In this document: positions 8,253 to 15,542 of the stretch, piece by piece
Layout of the letters: every line of letters begins with the position of its first letter
How positions within the stretch are numbered: position 1 is the first letter of the stretch
Assembly (NCBI GenBank): GCA_934358405.1
Contig: CAKRKL010000026.1
Coordinates: 1-20,010 of the forward strand
Reading direction: 5' to 3'
Origin: an uncultured Blautia sp.
GTDB lineage: Bacteria > Bacillota > Clostridia > Lachnospirales > Lachnospiraceae
Length of the DNA stretch: 20,010 nt
Translations under genes and position numbers: made by a program
Notes under the pieces: model-generated
Seen by the model: the letters and a program-made list of their open reading frames with translations, nothing else
Databases searched by the model: none
Told to the model about the DNA's origin: nothing

Positions 8253-8712
8253 AATGGAATTTTCTCCTAATATGATTGCAGATGAGAAAAAGGACATATC
8301 CAAGGGCTGCCCCTAGAGTGTTCAAAATCAGATCATCTACATCAAAACATCCGACCTTCGTGACAAGCTGGATCACTTCTACTGTCAGACTTAATATAAA
8401 TCCTGATACGCAGATGAGAAAACCATTGTTCATTCTTCTGAAAATAACAGGAAGAATAAAACCAAAAGGCAGAAAGCCGATCACATTTCCGAAAATATTG
8501 GTAAATACCGCAAATGCGCCCAGCTGTCTGCGGTACACCCAGAACCTTCTGATTTCAAGAAAAGGCACCAGATTATACCGATATACCCGTTCCGCCTGTG
8601 CCACTCTGCCGTACTCTTCTGAAAAAAACAGAAAATAAACAAGCAGAACTATATAAATCACAAATATCAAGATTCCTGCACGGCGAATCAACGATTTCGT
8701 TTCCTTTTTCAA
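8236..8712 (-). CDS. VanZ-family membrane protein
   Basis: A 158-aa integral membrane protein with the VanZ signature: NLVPFLEI (47-54), NIFGNVIGFLPFGFILP (72-88), a VEVIQL helix and FDVDDLILNTLGAALGY near the C-terminus. Hydrophobic segments are at about 12-30, 72-90, 97-115 and 128-147. VanZ itself gives low-level teicoplanin resistance by an unclear route. Most chromosomal homologues have no proven role, so this is not evidence of resistance. The start is a TTG (8712) with AAGGGG 7 nt upstream; no ATG exists before residue 93. It lies 10 nt after the small ORF and overlaps the DUF6142-like gene. Confidence 0.85.
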   Translation of the reverse strand: MKKETKSLIRRAGILIFVIYIVLLVYFLFFSEEYGRVAQAERVYRYNLVPFLEIRRFWVYRRQLGAFAVFTNIFGNVIGFLPFGFILPVIFRRMNNGFLICVSGFILSLTVEVIQLVTKVGCFDVDDLILNTLGAALGYVLFLICNHIRRKFHYGKKI

Positions 8713-8722
8713 AATAATCCCC

Positions 8723-8875
8723 TTAAATCATGATATCGGATTTGCCCTTCAAAAGTCTGGCACCATTTACGATCATGAGGATTCCGGTTGTAATACCGGT
8801 TACCAGGGTAATAATTCCAAGGGCAATGCTTCCTGCTCCCACTCCTGATACAATCTTAAAAAGCTTCTCGCTCAT
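8723..8875 (-). CDS. 50-aa glycine-rich membrane miniprotein
   Basis: A short frame, MSEKLFKIV..., with two hydrophobic segments (about 5-21 and 24-38) joined by a tight glycine/threonine-rich turn and ending in a basic/polar tail (LLKGKSDIMI). This suggests a membrane hairpin. It has a textbook site, AAGGAGG, 8 nt before the ATG at 8875. A longer reading from 8932 would begin inside pyrE and lacks a comparable site. It sits 22 nt after pyrE and 10 nt before the VanZ-like gene. I do not recognise the family. Size, position and binding site argue that it is translated. Confidence 0.7.
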   Translation of the reverse strand: MSEKLFKIVSGVGAGSIALGIITLVTGITTGILMIVNGARLLKGKSDIMI

Positions 8876-8897
8876 CAGAATTTGCCTCCTTATACCA

Positions 8898-9572
8898 TTA
8901 TTCTGCGCCGTACTGACTGTAATATGCATCAATAGCCGCTTTTAAAGTATCGTCAATGATAACCTTTCCTTTGTATTCTTTGTTATAAAGATGTTCTACT
9001 ACCTCTGCCATGGTAACAATAGCAGTTGTCTTAAGACCATAGTTCTCTTCAATTTCTTTAAGTGCGCTCTTAGTTCCCTGTCCACGCTCCATACGGTCTA
9101 CAGATACCACAAGACCGATAGGGGAAACATCACCCTGTGCCTTAATGATTGGCAGGGTTTCCTGAATAGATGTTCCGGCTGTGGTAACATCCTCAATGAT
9201 CACAACCTTATCTCCGTCTACGATCGGGCTTCCAAGAAGGATTCCCTTATCACCATGATCCTTTACCTCTTTACGGTTGGAGCAGTAACGGATATCCTTG
9301 CCATAGTCTTCGCTGATTGCCATAGTTGCAGCAACAGTCAGCGGAATTCCCTTATATGCAGGTCCAAAAAGCACATCAAAATCCAGACCAAATTTGCTTT
9401 CAATTGCTTTCGCATAATACTGTCCCAGTCTGCGAAGCTGTGCACCTGTGCGGTAAAATCCTGTATTTACAAAAAACGGAGTCTTTCTTCCTGATTTAGT
9501 TACAAAATCCCCGAATTTAAGTACATTGCAATCGATCATAAATTCAATAAATTCCTGTTTATACTGTTCCAT
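8898..9572 (-). CDS. pyrE: Orotate phosphoribosyltransferase
   Basis: Joins orotate and PRPP to give OMP. The 224-aa length is usual. The PRPP-binding motif VVIIEDVTTAGTS is at 123-135, FGPAYKGIPL at 69-78 and the flexible catalytic loop NRKEVKDHGDKG at 99-110. The ATG at 9572 follows AAGGAGG by 7-8 nt. It lies 40 nt after pyrD and 22 nt before the membrane miniprotein, in the pyrCFKDE order common in Clostridia. Confidence 0.97.
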   Translation of the reverse strand: MEQYKQEFIEFMIDCNVLKFGDFVTKSGRKTPFFVNTGFYRTGAQLRRLGQYYAKAIESKFGLDFDVLFGPAYKGIPLTVAATMAISEDYGKDIRYCSNRKEVKDHGDKGILLGSPIVDGDKVVIIEDVTTAGTSIQETLPIIKAQGDVSPIGLVVSVDRMERGQGTKSALKEIEENYGLKTTAIVTMAEVVEHLYNKEYKGKVIIDDTLKAAIDAYYSQYGAE

Positions 9573-9612
9573 TTCTATATCCTCCTTAAATCTTATCTGA
9601 TTTTACTCTGTC

Positions 9613-10518
9613 TTATTTTACACAGCCGATCAGCTGATTGATATCCTCCACCTTCTGGTTCTGTAAAAAGGCTTCAATGCCGTCCACAACCTCCTGAGTG
9701 GTATATGGATTAATAAAATTAGCAGTTCCAACCGACACAGCAGTAGCTCCTGCCATAATGAACTCCAGCGCATCCTCAGCACTTGCAATTCCGCCCATTC
9801 CAATAATAGGGATCTGAACTGCATTTGCCACCTGGTACACCATGCGTACTGCCACAGGCTTCACAGCCGGACCGGACATACCGCCGGTTTTGTTGGCAAG
9901 GGCAAAGGTTCTTCGATTAATGTCAATCTTCATTCCTGTAAGAGTATTGATCAGAGAAACAACATCTGCTCCACCGCTTTGGGCTGCTCTGGCCATCTCT
10001 GTAATGTCCGTTACATTTGGACTAAGCTTCATGATCACAGGCTGTTTCGCATATTTTTTTACCTCTTTTGTGATTGCCTCAAGAGCCTTTGGATTCTGGC
10101 CAAAAGCGATACCGCCTTCTTTTACATTCGGGCAGGATACATTGATCTCCAGCATGTCTACCGGCTCATTTGCCAGACGCTCTACAACTGCACAGTAATC
10201 CTCTGTTGTCTTGCCGCATACATTTACAATAATCTTTGTGTCATATTTTTTCAGAAATGGGATATCTCTTTCACAGAAAACATCGATTCCCGGATTCTGA
10301 AGTCCGATGGCGTTAAGCATACCTCCAGTCGTCTCAGCAACACGGGGCGTAGGATTTCCAGGCCACGGCACATTTGCCACACCCTTTGTAACCACTGCAC
10401 CCAGATTATTCAAATCTACAAACTCGCTGTATTCTGCACCGGAGCCAAAGGTTCCGGAAGCTGTCATCACCGGATTCTTAAGGGTAACACCGGCAAGATT
10501 TACACTCATTTTGCTCAT
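9613..10518 (-). CDS. pyrD: Dihydroorotate dehydrogenase B, catalytic subunit
   Basis: FMN-dependent oxidation of dihydroorotate to orotate. The 301-aa protein is class 1B: it has the catalytic Cys (C129 in EINVSCPNVKEGG), the FMN-binding TASGTFGSG region at 19-27 and GMGGIASAEDA near the C-terminus, and its partner pyrK is next to it. Class 1B enzymes pass electrons through PyrK to NAD+, which suits an anaerobe. The start at 10518 has GGAGG 7 nt upstream and overlaps the pyrK stop by 4 nt (ATGA). A second ATG three codons in is possible but less well spaced. Confidence 0.96.
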   Translation of the reverse strand: MSKMSVNLAGVTLKNPVMTASGTFGSGAEYSEFVDLNNLGAVVTKGVANVPWPGNPTPRVAETTGGMLNAIGLQNPGIDVFCERDIPFLKKYDTKIIVNVCGKTTEDYCAVVERLANEPVDMLEINVSCPNVKEGGIAFGQNPKALEAITKEVKKYAKQPVIMKLSPNVTDITEMARAAQSGGADVVSLINTLTGMKIDINRRTFALANKTGGMSGPAVKPVAVRMVYQVANAVQIPIIGMGGIASAEDALEFIMAGATAVSVGTANFINPYTTQEVVDGIEAFLQNQKVEDINQLIGCVK

Positions 10519-11297
10519 AACTCTACCTCCGTACTAAGGAACACCGGACCATCCTTGCATACTCTCTTGTTATGTACATGAGAATGTGAATCCACCTCTT
10601 TTGACTGACATACACAGCCAAGACACGCTCCAATTCCACATGCCATACGTTCCTCCATAGATATCCAGCATGGAATCCCCTTCTCAAGCGCGTAAGCTTT
10701 GATTGCACGAAGCATAGGCTTTGGTCCGCAGGCAAAAATCACATCTGCTTCCAGCCCATTCTCGCAAATGGCATCCATTACATTTCCCTTTGTTCCGGCA
10801 GAGCCGTCCTCTGTTGCAATATATACAGCACCATTTTTCTCAAACTCTTCATTTAAAAACAACTGGTCACGATAACCAAGGATTGCTGTTTTCTCTGCAT
10901 TTAACTGCTTCATGGTCTCAAGCATAGGCGGAACACCAATACCGCCGCCCATAAGAAATACCCTCTTACCTTCCGCTTCTTCTAATGGGAAGCCATTTCC
11001 AAGCGGTCCGAGAATATACAGCTGCGCACCTTTGGTAAGCCTGGAAAAGCCTTCTGTACCTGTATTTTTGCCTGTCACACGATAAACAAGGCGAAGCGCG
11101 TTATTTTCTTTATCAATCTCACAAAGACTGATCGGACGGGGGAGCAGTTTGCTCCCATCCTGTGTATATACAGAAACAAACTGTCCCGGTTTTGCATTCC
11201 CTGCTATGGTCTTTGTCTGAATCCACATACTGTAGATATCTTTTCCGATGCATTCCTGACTGATCACTGTGCAGGCTTCTTTTACCTTTGTTCCCAT
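10515..11297 (-). CDS. pyrK: Dihydroorotate dehydrogenase B, electron-transfer subunit
   Basis: FAD/[2Fe-2S] subunit that passes electrons from PyrD to NAD+. Visible are RPISL (54-58, flavin binding), LGPLGNGFPL (96-105), the nucleotide-binding LMGGGIGVPPM (115-125) and a C-terminal cysteine set C220, C225, C228 and C247, as expected for the 2Fe-2S cluster. Length is 260 aa from the ATG at 11297, chosen because GGAGG precedes it; the frame is open to 11330 but that part overlaps pyrF. It lies 10 nt after pyrF and has a 4-nt overlap with pyrD, consistent with the 1:1 complex. Confidence 0.95.
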   Translation of the reverse strand: MGTKVKEACTVISQECIGKDIYSMWIQTKTIAGNAKPGQFVSVYTQDGSKLLPRPISLCEIDKENNALRLVYRVTGKNTGTEGFSRLTKGAQLYILGPLGNGFPLEEAEGKRVFLMGGGIGVPPMLETMKQLNAEKTAILGYRDQLFLNEEFEKNGAVYIATEDGSAGTKGNVMDAICENGLEADVIFACGPKPMLRAIKAYALEKGIPCWISMEERMACGIGACLGCVCQSKEVDSHSHVHNKRVCKDGPVFLSTEVEL

Positions 11298-11307
11298 TTT
11301 CTTCCTC

Positions 11308-12234
11308 CTAGCGGCTTTCCAGTGCTTCACTGATATCCTGAATCATATCCTTTACAGCCTGACGGGAAGCATCTGCATAGTTTTCTTCACCAAACTGCGC
11401 ATATTTTTCCTGCTTGTAGGCCGCAATGATTCCTCTTGAAGAGTTTACGATCGCGCCAAGACCATCTTTATTAAAGAAATGTACAAGATCCGCACCTTTG
11501 CCGCCCTGTGCACCGTATCCAGGTACCAGGATAAAGGTTTTCGGCATCAGTTTTCTTAATACTTTACCCATTTCCGGATAAGTTGCTCCTACAACTGCGC
11601 CTACATAGCTATAGTCATCACCCATAAGCTCATCGCCCCACTGAGCAACCTTTTCGCCAACCCACTCATAAAGAGGGCGTCCTTCAACAATTCTGTCCTG
11701 GAACTCACCGCTGGATGGATTTGAGGTCTTAACCAGCACGAAAATTCCCTTCTTCTCTTCCTTGCACACATCCATAAATGGCTTCACACCATCTGTTCCA
11801 AGATATGGATTTACAGTTGCAAAATCTTCGCCAAACGGCACATAGGTCTTACTGCCAATCTGAATTTTTCCAAGGTGTCCTGTAGCATAAGCTGCGGATG
11901 TGGAACCGATATCGCCACGTTTAATATCTCCGATCACAACCAGGTTCTTCTCTTTGCAGTAATCTACTGTACGCTTATAAGCTGCAAGCCCCGGAAGTCC
12001 GAATTGCTCATACATGGCAATCTGTGGCTTCACTGCCGGGATCAGGTCATATGTAGCATCCACGATTCCTTTATTAAACTGCCAGATTGCCTCTGCAGCG
12101 CCTTCTAAGGTCTCTCCGAATTCCTTGAACGCATTGTCCTGAATCTGCTTCGGAATATAATTCAGCATAGGATCCAGGCCCACCACAATAGGAGCTCCTG
12201 TTTTTTTAATATTTGCAATAAGTTTGTTAATCAT
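11308..12234 (-). CDS. pyrF: Orotidine 5'-phosphate decarboxylase (long type)
   Basis: Decarboxylates OMP to UMP, the last step of the pathway. At 308 aa it is the longer bacterial type 2 form (about 270-310 aa), not the ~230-aa type of Bacillus. VGLDP (18-22) opens the barrel and the catalytic D-x-K-x-x-D array is D103, K105 and D108 in GDIKRGDIGSTS. The ATG at 12234 follows AGGAGG by 7-8 nt. It lies 33 nt after pyrC and 10 nt before pyrK. Confidence 0.96.
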   Translation of the reverse strand: MINKLIANIKKTGAPIVVGLDPMLNYIPKQIQDNAFKEFGETLEGAAEAIWQFNKGIVDATYDLIPAVKPQIAMYEQFGLPGLAAYKRTVDYCKEKNLVVIGDIKRGDIGSTSAAYATGHLGKIQIGSKTYVPFGEDFATVNPYLGTDGVKPFMDVCKEEKKGIFVLVKTSNPSSGEFQDRIVEGRPLYEWVGEKVAQWGDELMGDDYSYVGAVVGATYPEMGKVLRKLMPKTFILVPGYGAQGGKGADLVHFFNKDGLGAIVNSSRGIIAAYKQEKYAQFGEENYADASRQAVKDMIQDISEALESR

Positions 12235-12267
12235 GAAAGTTTCCTCCTGGATATGTTTTATAAATTG

Positions 12268-13566
12268 TTATTTCGCTGTCAATGGATCCGTATATACAAT
12301 CTTTCCATCACAGATAGTATAAAGGATCCTGCCTTTTACCTCTTTGCCCTCAAATGGCGTATTTTTTCCTTTAGAAACAAAGTCAGCTTTATGAATCACA
12401 TACGGATGCCGGATATCTGCAATCACAACATCTGCCGGATGGCCTTCCTGCAAGGTTCCGCATGGCAGATTCAGAATCTGCGCCGGATTGTAGCTCATCT
12501 TTTCAATCAATTGAGTAAGAGTCAGAATTCCGGTTTCAACCAATGCCGTATAGCTAAGTGCAAAGCTGGTCTCAATTCCTACAATTCCAAATGCTGCAGT
12601 ACGCATAGAGCCTGTCTTATCCTTCAAAGTATGGGGTGCATGATCCGTACTGATTACCTGAATATACCCCTCCTTCAGGCCTTCAATTAAAGCATCCACA
12701 TCCTTCCTGGTACGAAGAGGAGGATTCATTTTATAATTCGGATCATCTCTCTTAATATCATCAGATGTGAGAATAAAATGATGCGGGCAGACTTCTGCTG
12801 TTACATTGCTGATGCCCTCTTCCTTCAGCATTTTCATCATAACAGCCACACCTCTGGTGGAGCAATGGCACAGATGCAGTCTGGCTCCTGTTTCAATAGC
12901 AAGGAGCGTATCTCTTGCTGCAATGGTATCCTCTGTTGAATTACAGATTCCCGGAAGGCCCAGGCGCTTTGCATTCTCATCATCATTCATACATCCATTA
13001 CCGCGAAGCGTCATATCCTCACAGTGATCAAACACAGGAAGACCTGCCTTCACAGCTTCTTCCATAGCCCTTTTGCAAAGACCTGCTTCCATAACAGATT
13101 TGCCATCCTCAGAAAGAGCCGGTACACCAGCTTCTGCCATTCCGGCAATATCGGAAAGCTCTGTTCCAAGCTCGCCTCTGGTCATAGCCCCTGCCTGAAG
13201 AACATGGATCAAAGAAACCTGGGCTGCTTTATGCTTCACATAATTGGCACGATCCGGACAATCAATTACCGGAGTTGTATTTGGCATTGCAACAACTGTT
13301 GTCACACCGCCTCTGGCAGCTGCCCTGGAGCCGCTTTCAATGTCCTCTTTCTCAGTCTGTCCCGGATCACGAAAATGAACATGAAGGTCTACCAGTCCCG
13401 GCATTACAACCATGCCCTTGGCATCTATGATCCTGTCATCCTTACCCTTTGTCTTTAGCTTCTCGCCAATTTCCCGGATTACGCCGCCATCCAAATAAAT
13501 ATCTGCAATCTTATCCATCTGAGTCGCCGCATCCACAACACGCCCACCCTGAATCAGAATTCCCAT
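12268..13566 (-). CDS. pyrC: Dihydroorotase (class I)
   Basis: Zinc amidohydrolase that cyclises carbamoyl-aspartate to dihydroorotate. The 432-aa length fits class I (Bacillus type). Metal ligands are H62 and H64 in DLHVHFRDPG, H181 in FDHCED, H234 in LCHCSTRG, and the catalytic D308 in STDHAPH (306-312). The start at 13566 is preferred: AAGGGAG lies 8-10 nt upstream and the MGILIQGGRVVDA opening is typical. The frame is open to 13650, but that extension reads through the leader. It is the first gene of the operon. pyrB and carAB are not nearby. Confidence 0.96.
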   Translation of the reverse strand: MGILIQGGRVVDAATQMDKIADIYLDGGVIREIGEKLKTKGKDDRIIDAKGMVVMPGLVDLHVHFRDPGQTEKEDIESGSRAAARGGVTTVVAMPNTTPVIDCPDRANYVKHKAAQVSLIHVLQAGAMTRGELGTELSDIAGMAEAGVPALSEDGKSVMEAGLCKRAMEEAVKAGLPVFDHCEDMTLRGNGCMNDDENAKRLGLPGICNSTEDTIAARDTLLAIETGARLHLCHCSTRGVAVMMKMLKEEGISNVTAEVCPHHFILTSDDIKRDDPNYKMNPPLRTRKDVDALIEGLKEGYIQVISTDHAPHTLKDKTGSMRTAAFGIVGIETSFALSYTALVETGILTLTQLIEKMSYNPAQILNLPCGTLQEGHPADVVIADIRHPYVIHKADFVSKGKNTPFEGKEVKGRILYTICDGKIVYTDPLTAK

Positions 13567-13671
13567 TTGGTTCTCTCCCTTCTGGTATATATAAAAATAC
13601 ACTAGAGCGTGCAGATCAAGGAAATGATTTTTCAAACACGTTCCAGGCATATTTTATTCTTTATCACAACT

Positions 13672-13700
13672 ATCATACACGAAAAACGCCATTTAATAAA
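13672..13700 (-). promoter_or_regulatory. Candidate promoter of the pyr operon
   Basis: TATGAT (13677-13672) is a 5/6 -10 box with a weak TTTATT (13700-13695) 17 nt upstream and an A-tract behind it. The leader from about 13665 to 13567 would be about 100 nt. It contains a small AU-rich hairpin just before the pyrC binding site (GTGTAT with ATATAC, 13601-13584). I see no PyrR-binding loop or terminator/antiterminator pair, so pyrimidine control is unexplained. The 354-nt gene-free stretch 13567-13920 otherwise holds the divergent csp promoter and leader. Confidence 0.45.
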
Positions 13701-13748
13701 GCCTTTTTTTCTATGACTATATTTTTTGTCACACTACTTTAATTCTCC

Positions 13749-13777
13749 TTGACTTTTTGAAGTACAGGTTATATAAT
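13749..13777 (+). promoter_or_regulatory. Sigma-A promoter of the cold-shock gene
   Basis: TTGACT (13749-13754), a 17-nt spacer and a perfect TATAAT (13772-13777). The transcript would start near 13784, leaving a leader of about 137 nt. That is long for this genome but typical of cspA-family mRNAs. It points away from the pyr promoter about 50 nt to the left. Confidence 0.82.
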
Positions 13778-13805
13778 CAATCCTGTTAAGAAGATTATTT
13801 AATGT

Positions 13806-13878
13806 AAAATCACTAGTTTTTAGAGATTATATATTTACATGATATAGTCTGTAAAATCTGGTGATTTTTTTTCGCCAG
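13806..13878 (+). promoter_or_regulatory. Structured csp leader with two exclusive folds
   Basis: Fold A: AAAATCACTAG (13806-13816) pairs with CTGGTGATTTT (13858-13868), 11 bp with one G-U. It encloses an inner stem AGATTATAT/ATATAGTCT (13824-13832 with 13842-13850) and ends in a run of eight Ts (13865-13872), so it looks like an intrinsic terminator. Fold B: CTGGTGA (13858-13864) pairs with TCGCCAG (13872-13878), 7 bp with one G-U, placing the Ts in the loop. The folds share CTGGTGA, so they exclude each other. Known cspA mRNAs change structure with temperature; here that role is inferred. Confidence 0.55.
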
Positions 13879-13920
13879 AACAGCTTTTTAATTTTTTATT
13901 TTTTATGGAGGTAACTCAAA

Positions 13921-14121
13921 ATGAACAAGGGCACTGTAAAATGGTTCAACGCTGAAAAAGGTTATGGTTTCATCACAGGAGAAGACGGAGCTGATGTATT
14001 CGTACATTTTTCTGCAATCAATGGTGAAGGCTTCAAATCTCTTGAAGAAGGCCAGGCTGTAACATATGACTTAACAGAAGGCGCTCGCGGAATGCAGGCA
14101 GCTAACGTTACTAAGTTATAA
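13921..14121 (+). CDS. Cold-shock protein, CspA family
   Basis: A 66-aa single cold-shock domain, which binds single-stranded RNA/DNA and acts as an RNA chaperone and antiterminator. RNP1 (KGYGFI, 13-18) and RNP2 (VFVHF, 26-30) are intact, with surface aromatics W8, F9 and Y15. The ATG at 13921 has GGAGG 8-9 nt upstream. It is monocistronic: strong promoter, long leader, then a strong terminator 15 nt after the stop. It is the only plus-strand gene in the left three quarters of the window. It cannot be assigned to a specific CspA/B/C/D paralogue. Confidence 0.96.
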   Translation: MNKGTVKWFNAEKGYGFITGEDGADVFVHFSAINGEGFKSLEEGQAVTYDLTEGARGMQAANVTKL

Positions 14122-14136
14122 TTGAAGCAAAAAATT

Positions 14137-14167
14137 TCCCCTCGGATGATTCCGAGGGGATTTTTTT
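14137..14167 (+). terminator. Strong bidirectional terminator after csp
   Basis: TCCCCTCGGA (14137-14146) and TCCGAGGGGA (14151-14160) form a perfect 10-bp GC-rich stem with a 4-nt loop, followed by seven Ts (14161-14167). On the other strand the same stem is followed by AATTTTTT, so it can also stop transcripts of the convergent membrane gene at 14215-14466. Confidence 0.93.
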
Positions 14168-14214
14168 AATCTTTTATAAAAAACTGTCATCCAAAGCCTT
14201 CTGGCGCTAACCAC

Positions 14215-14466
14215 CTACTCAGTGTCCGCACTCAGACCGCTCAGATATGAATCCAGAGCAGATGTATCCATAACTGTTTCTGTCTGTACATCTTCCTGTC
14301 CTTCTGTTACTTTACCGTAAACAGAGTAACCAATCCAGCATACAGCCACAATACATACAACAAGTGCTGCAAGCTTCTCAAGCCTCAGGATCAGCTTCTC
14401 TCTTTTCATGATTTTCTCACGGTTTGCTTTCTCTGCTTTATAAGCATCTACTTTCTTCTGACTCAT
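14215..14466 (-). CDS. Small single-pass membrane protein, unrecognised
   Basis: An 83-aa protein. Residues 1-29 are strongly charged and probably helical (many K/E/R), one hydrophobic segment spans about 31-50 (LAALVVCIVAVCWIGYSVYG), and the tail is acidic and polar (about 52-83). Charge placement suggests the N-terminus is inside and the acidic tail outside. The ATG at 14466 has AAAGGAG about 12 nt upstream. It converges on csp with a shared terminator and has an extended -10 promoter behind it. I do not recognise a family. It is unlikely to be spurious because hydrophobicity, binding site and promoter agree. Confidence 0.7.
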   Translation of the reverse strand: MSQKKVDAYKAEKANREKIMKREKLILRLEKLAALVVCIVAVCWIGYSVYGKVTEGQEDVQTETVMDTSALDSYLSGLSADTE

Positions 14467-14506
14467 AGTAGCACGTCTCCTTTGCGATGAAATATCGTCT
14501 TAAGTG

Positions 14507-14515
14507 AGTATAGCA
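14507..14515 (-). promoter_or_regulatory. Extended -10 promoter for the small membrane gene
   Basis: TGCTATACT (14515-14507) has the TGn extension and a 5/6 -10 box. No good -35 lies 16-18 nt upstream, as is common for extended -10 promoters. The predicted start is near 14500, about 34 nt before the ATG. Confidence 0.5.
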
Positions 14516-14544
14516 CACTTTTTTCCAAAAAGGAAGCGCATTCA

Positions 14545-15384
14545 TTATACCGCTACAATAATTCCGCCGTCATTTGCATACATGCTGCTCACACCAGCTG
14601 TATTAAGCACTACAATATCCATCAGCTTCATCTTCTCCTGGATAGCCTCCTTAAGCATCTGAGCTTTCTTCGGACTGTTGCAATGAGAAATGGCAAGTAT
14701 CTTGTTTTCACTGTTCTCAGTGGCTTCCATAATCTTTTCCACCATTTTTACAAGTGCCTTATTCATACCTCTTGCCTGATCCAGCTGGCAAATGGTACCT
14801 TCCGGTGTGGAGCCCATGATCGGCTTAATCTTAAGCGCAGTTGCTACAAGCGCCTTCGCACGGCTGAGACGACCATTTTTACGCAGGGTTTCCAGATTCT
14901 CCAGAACAAAAAAGGTATGCTGCTCTTCAATGTATTTATCTACAGCGCTGATAACCGCTTCGAATGGAAGTCCTGTCTTCTCACACTCTACGATCTTCAT
15001 AGCAATCAGAGTCTGTCCTATTGAAGCGGAACAGGAATTAAACACATGAATCTGCTTGTCCGGCTTCTCCTCGTGAAGAAGACTTGCTCCCAGAACAGCA
15101 CTATTATAAGAACCACTTAATTCGGCAGAAAGAGTAACACAATATACATGATCTGCCTCACAGTCAAAAGCATTTCTATAACTCTCAGGAGACGGGCAGG
15201 CTGATTTCGGGCACTCCGGGCAAGCCGCAACCTTACGCAGAAAATCCGCCTGGTCAAAGGTCTCGTCATCTATAATATTCTCACTTCCCACAGTAAGTGT
15301 CAGCGGCACAGATGCAAACCTCTCATCCTGCTTCCATTGCTCCAGAAGTTCTCCACAGCTATCTATAACAATTTTATAACTCAA
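14545..15384 (-). CDS. DegV-family fatty-acid-binding protein (FakB-like)
   Basis: A 279-aa DegV protein. Members bind a fatty acid and, where tested, present it to the kinase FakA for phosphorylation and phospholipid synthesis. Seen here: an N-terminal IDSCGEL (D8, S9), SACPSPESY (61-69), TLSAELSGSYNSA (84-96) and LETLRKNGRLSRAKA (164-178). No fakA-like gene is in the window. The start is a TTG (15384) with AGAGGA about 8 nt upstream; no in-frame ATG is available and the family N-terminus begins here. A cysteine group, C55, C58 and C63, sits where relatives often have polar residues. A weak promoter (TTTTCA, 17 nt, TAATAT) may lie in the 113 nt upstream. Confidence 0.9.
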   Translation of the reverse strand: MSYKIVIDSCGELLEQWKQDERFASVPLTLTVGSENIIDDETFDQADFLRKVAACPECPKSACPSPESYRNAFDCEADHVYCVTLSAELSGSYNSAVLGASLLHEEKPDKQIHVFNSCSASIGQTLIAMKIVECEKTGLPFEAVISAVDKYIEEQHTFFVLENLETLRKNGRLSRAKALVATALKIKPIMGSTPEGTICQLDQARGMNKALVKMVEKIMEATENSENKILAISHCNSPKKAQMLKEAIQEKMKLMDIVVLNTAGVSSMYANDGGIIVAV

Positions 15385-15480
15385 TTATATCGTCCTCTTT
15401 TCCGTAATATGTAGTTTTAAATACCACATCTATATTAACACATTACTACATGTTTGAAAAGAGTTTTTTCTTTCCTTTTT

Positions 15481-15499
15481 AGGCAATTTGCCTTATAAT
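15481..15499 (+). promoter_or_regulatory. -10 box and adjoining inverted repeat before the DUF5721-like gene
   Basis: A perfect TATAAT (15494-15499) is directly preceded by the inverted repeat AGGCAA-T-TTGCCT (15481-15493). The repeat fills most of the spacer; the -35 (TTTCCT region) is weak. A repeat in the spacer is a plausible operator, or it may be chance in 13 nt. The transcript would start near 15506, about 37 nt before the ATG. Confidence 0.5.
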
Positions 15500-15542
15500 G
15501 ATAAATACTTATGAATTTGTTTTCCAACCAAAGGAGGTACCT

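Noticed and set aside
8236..8712. Glycopeptide resistance gene
   Set aside because: VanZ-family proteins are widespread in chromosomes. There is no vanA/H/X neighbourhood, and the gene sits in a pyr operon.
9979..10581. A 200-codon plus-strand frame opposite pyrD
   Set aside because: It is antisense to a fully recognisable pyrD and pyrK end, with no promoter or binding site and a low-quality composition.
13567..13671. PyrR-type attenuator in the pyrC leader
   Set aside because: I looked for the PyrR-binding loop and a terminator/antiterminator pair. Only a small AU-rich hairpin near the ribosome binding site was found, with no U-tract before pyrC.
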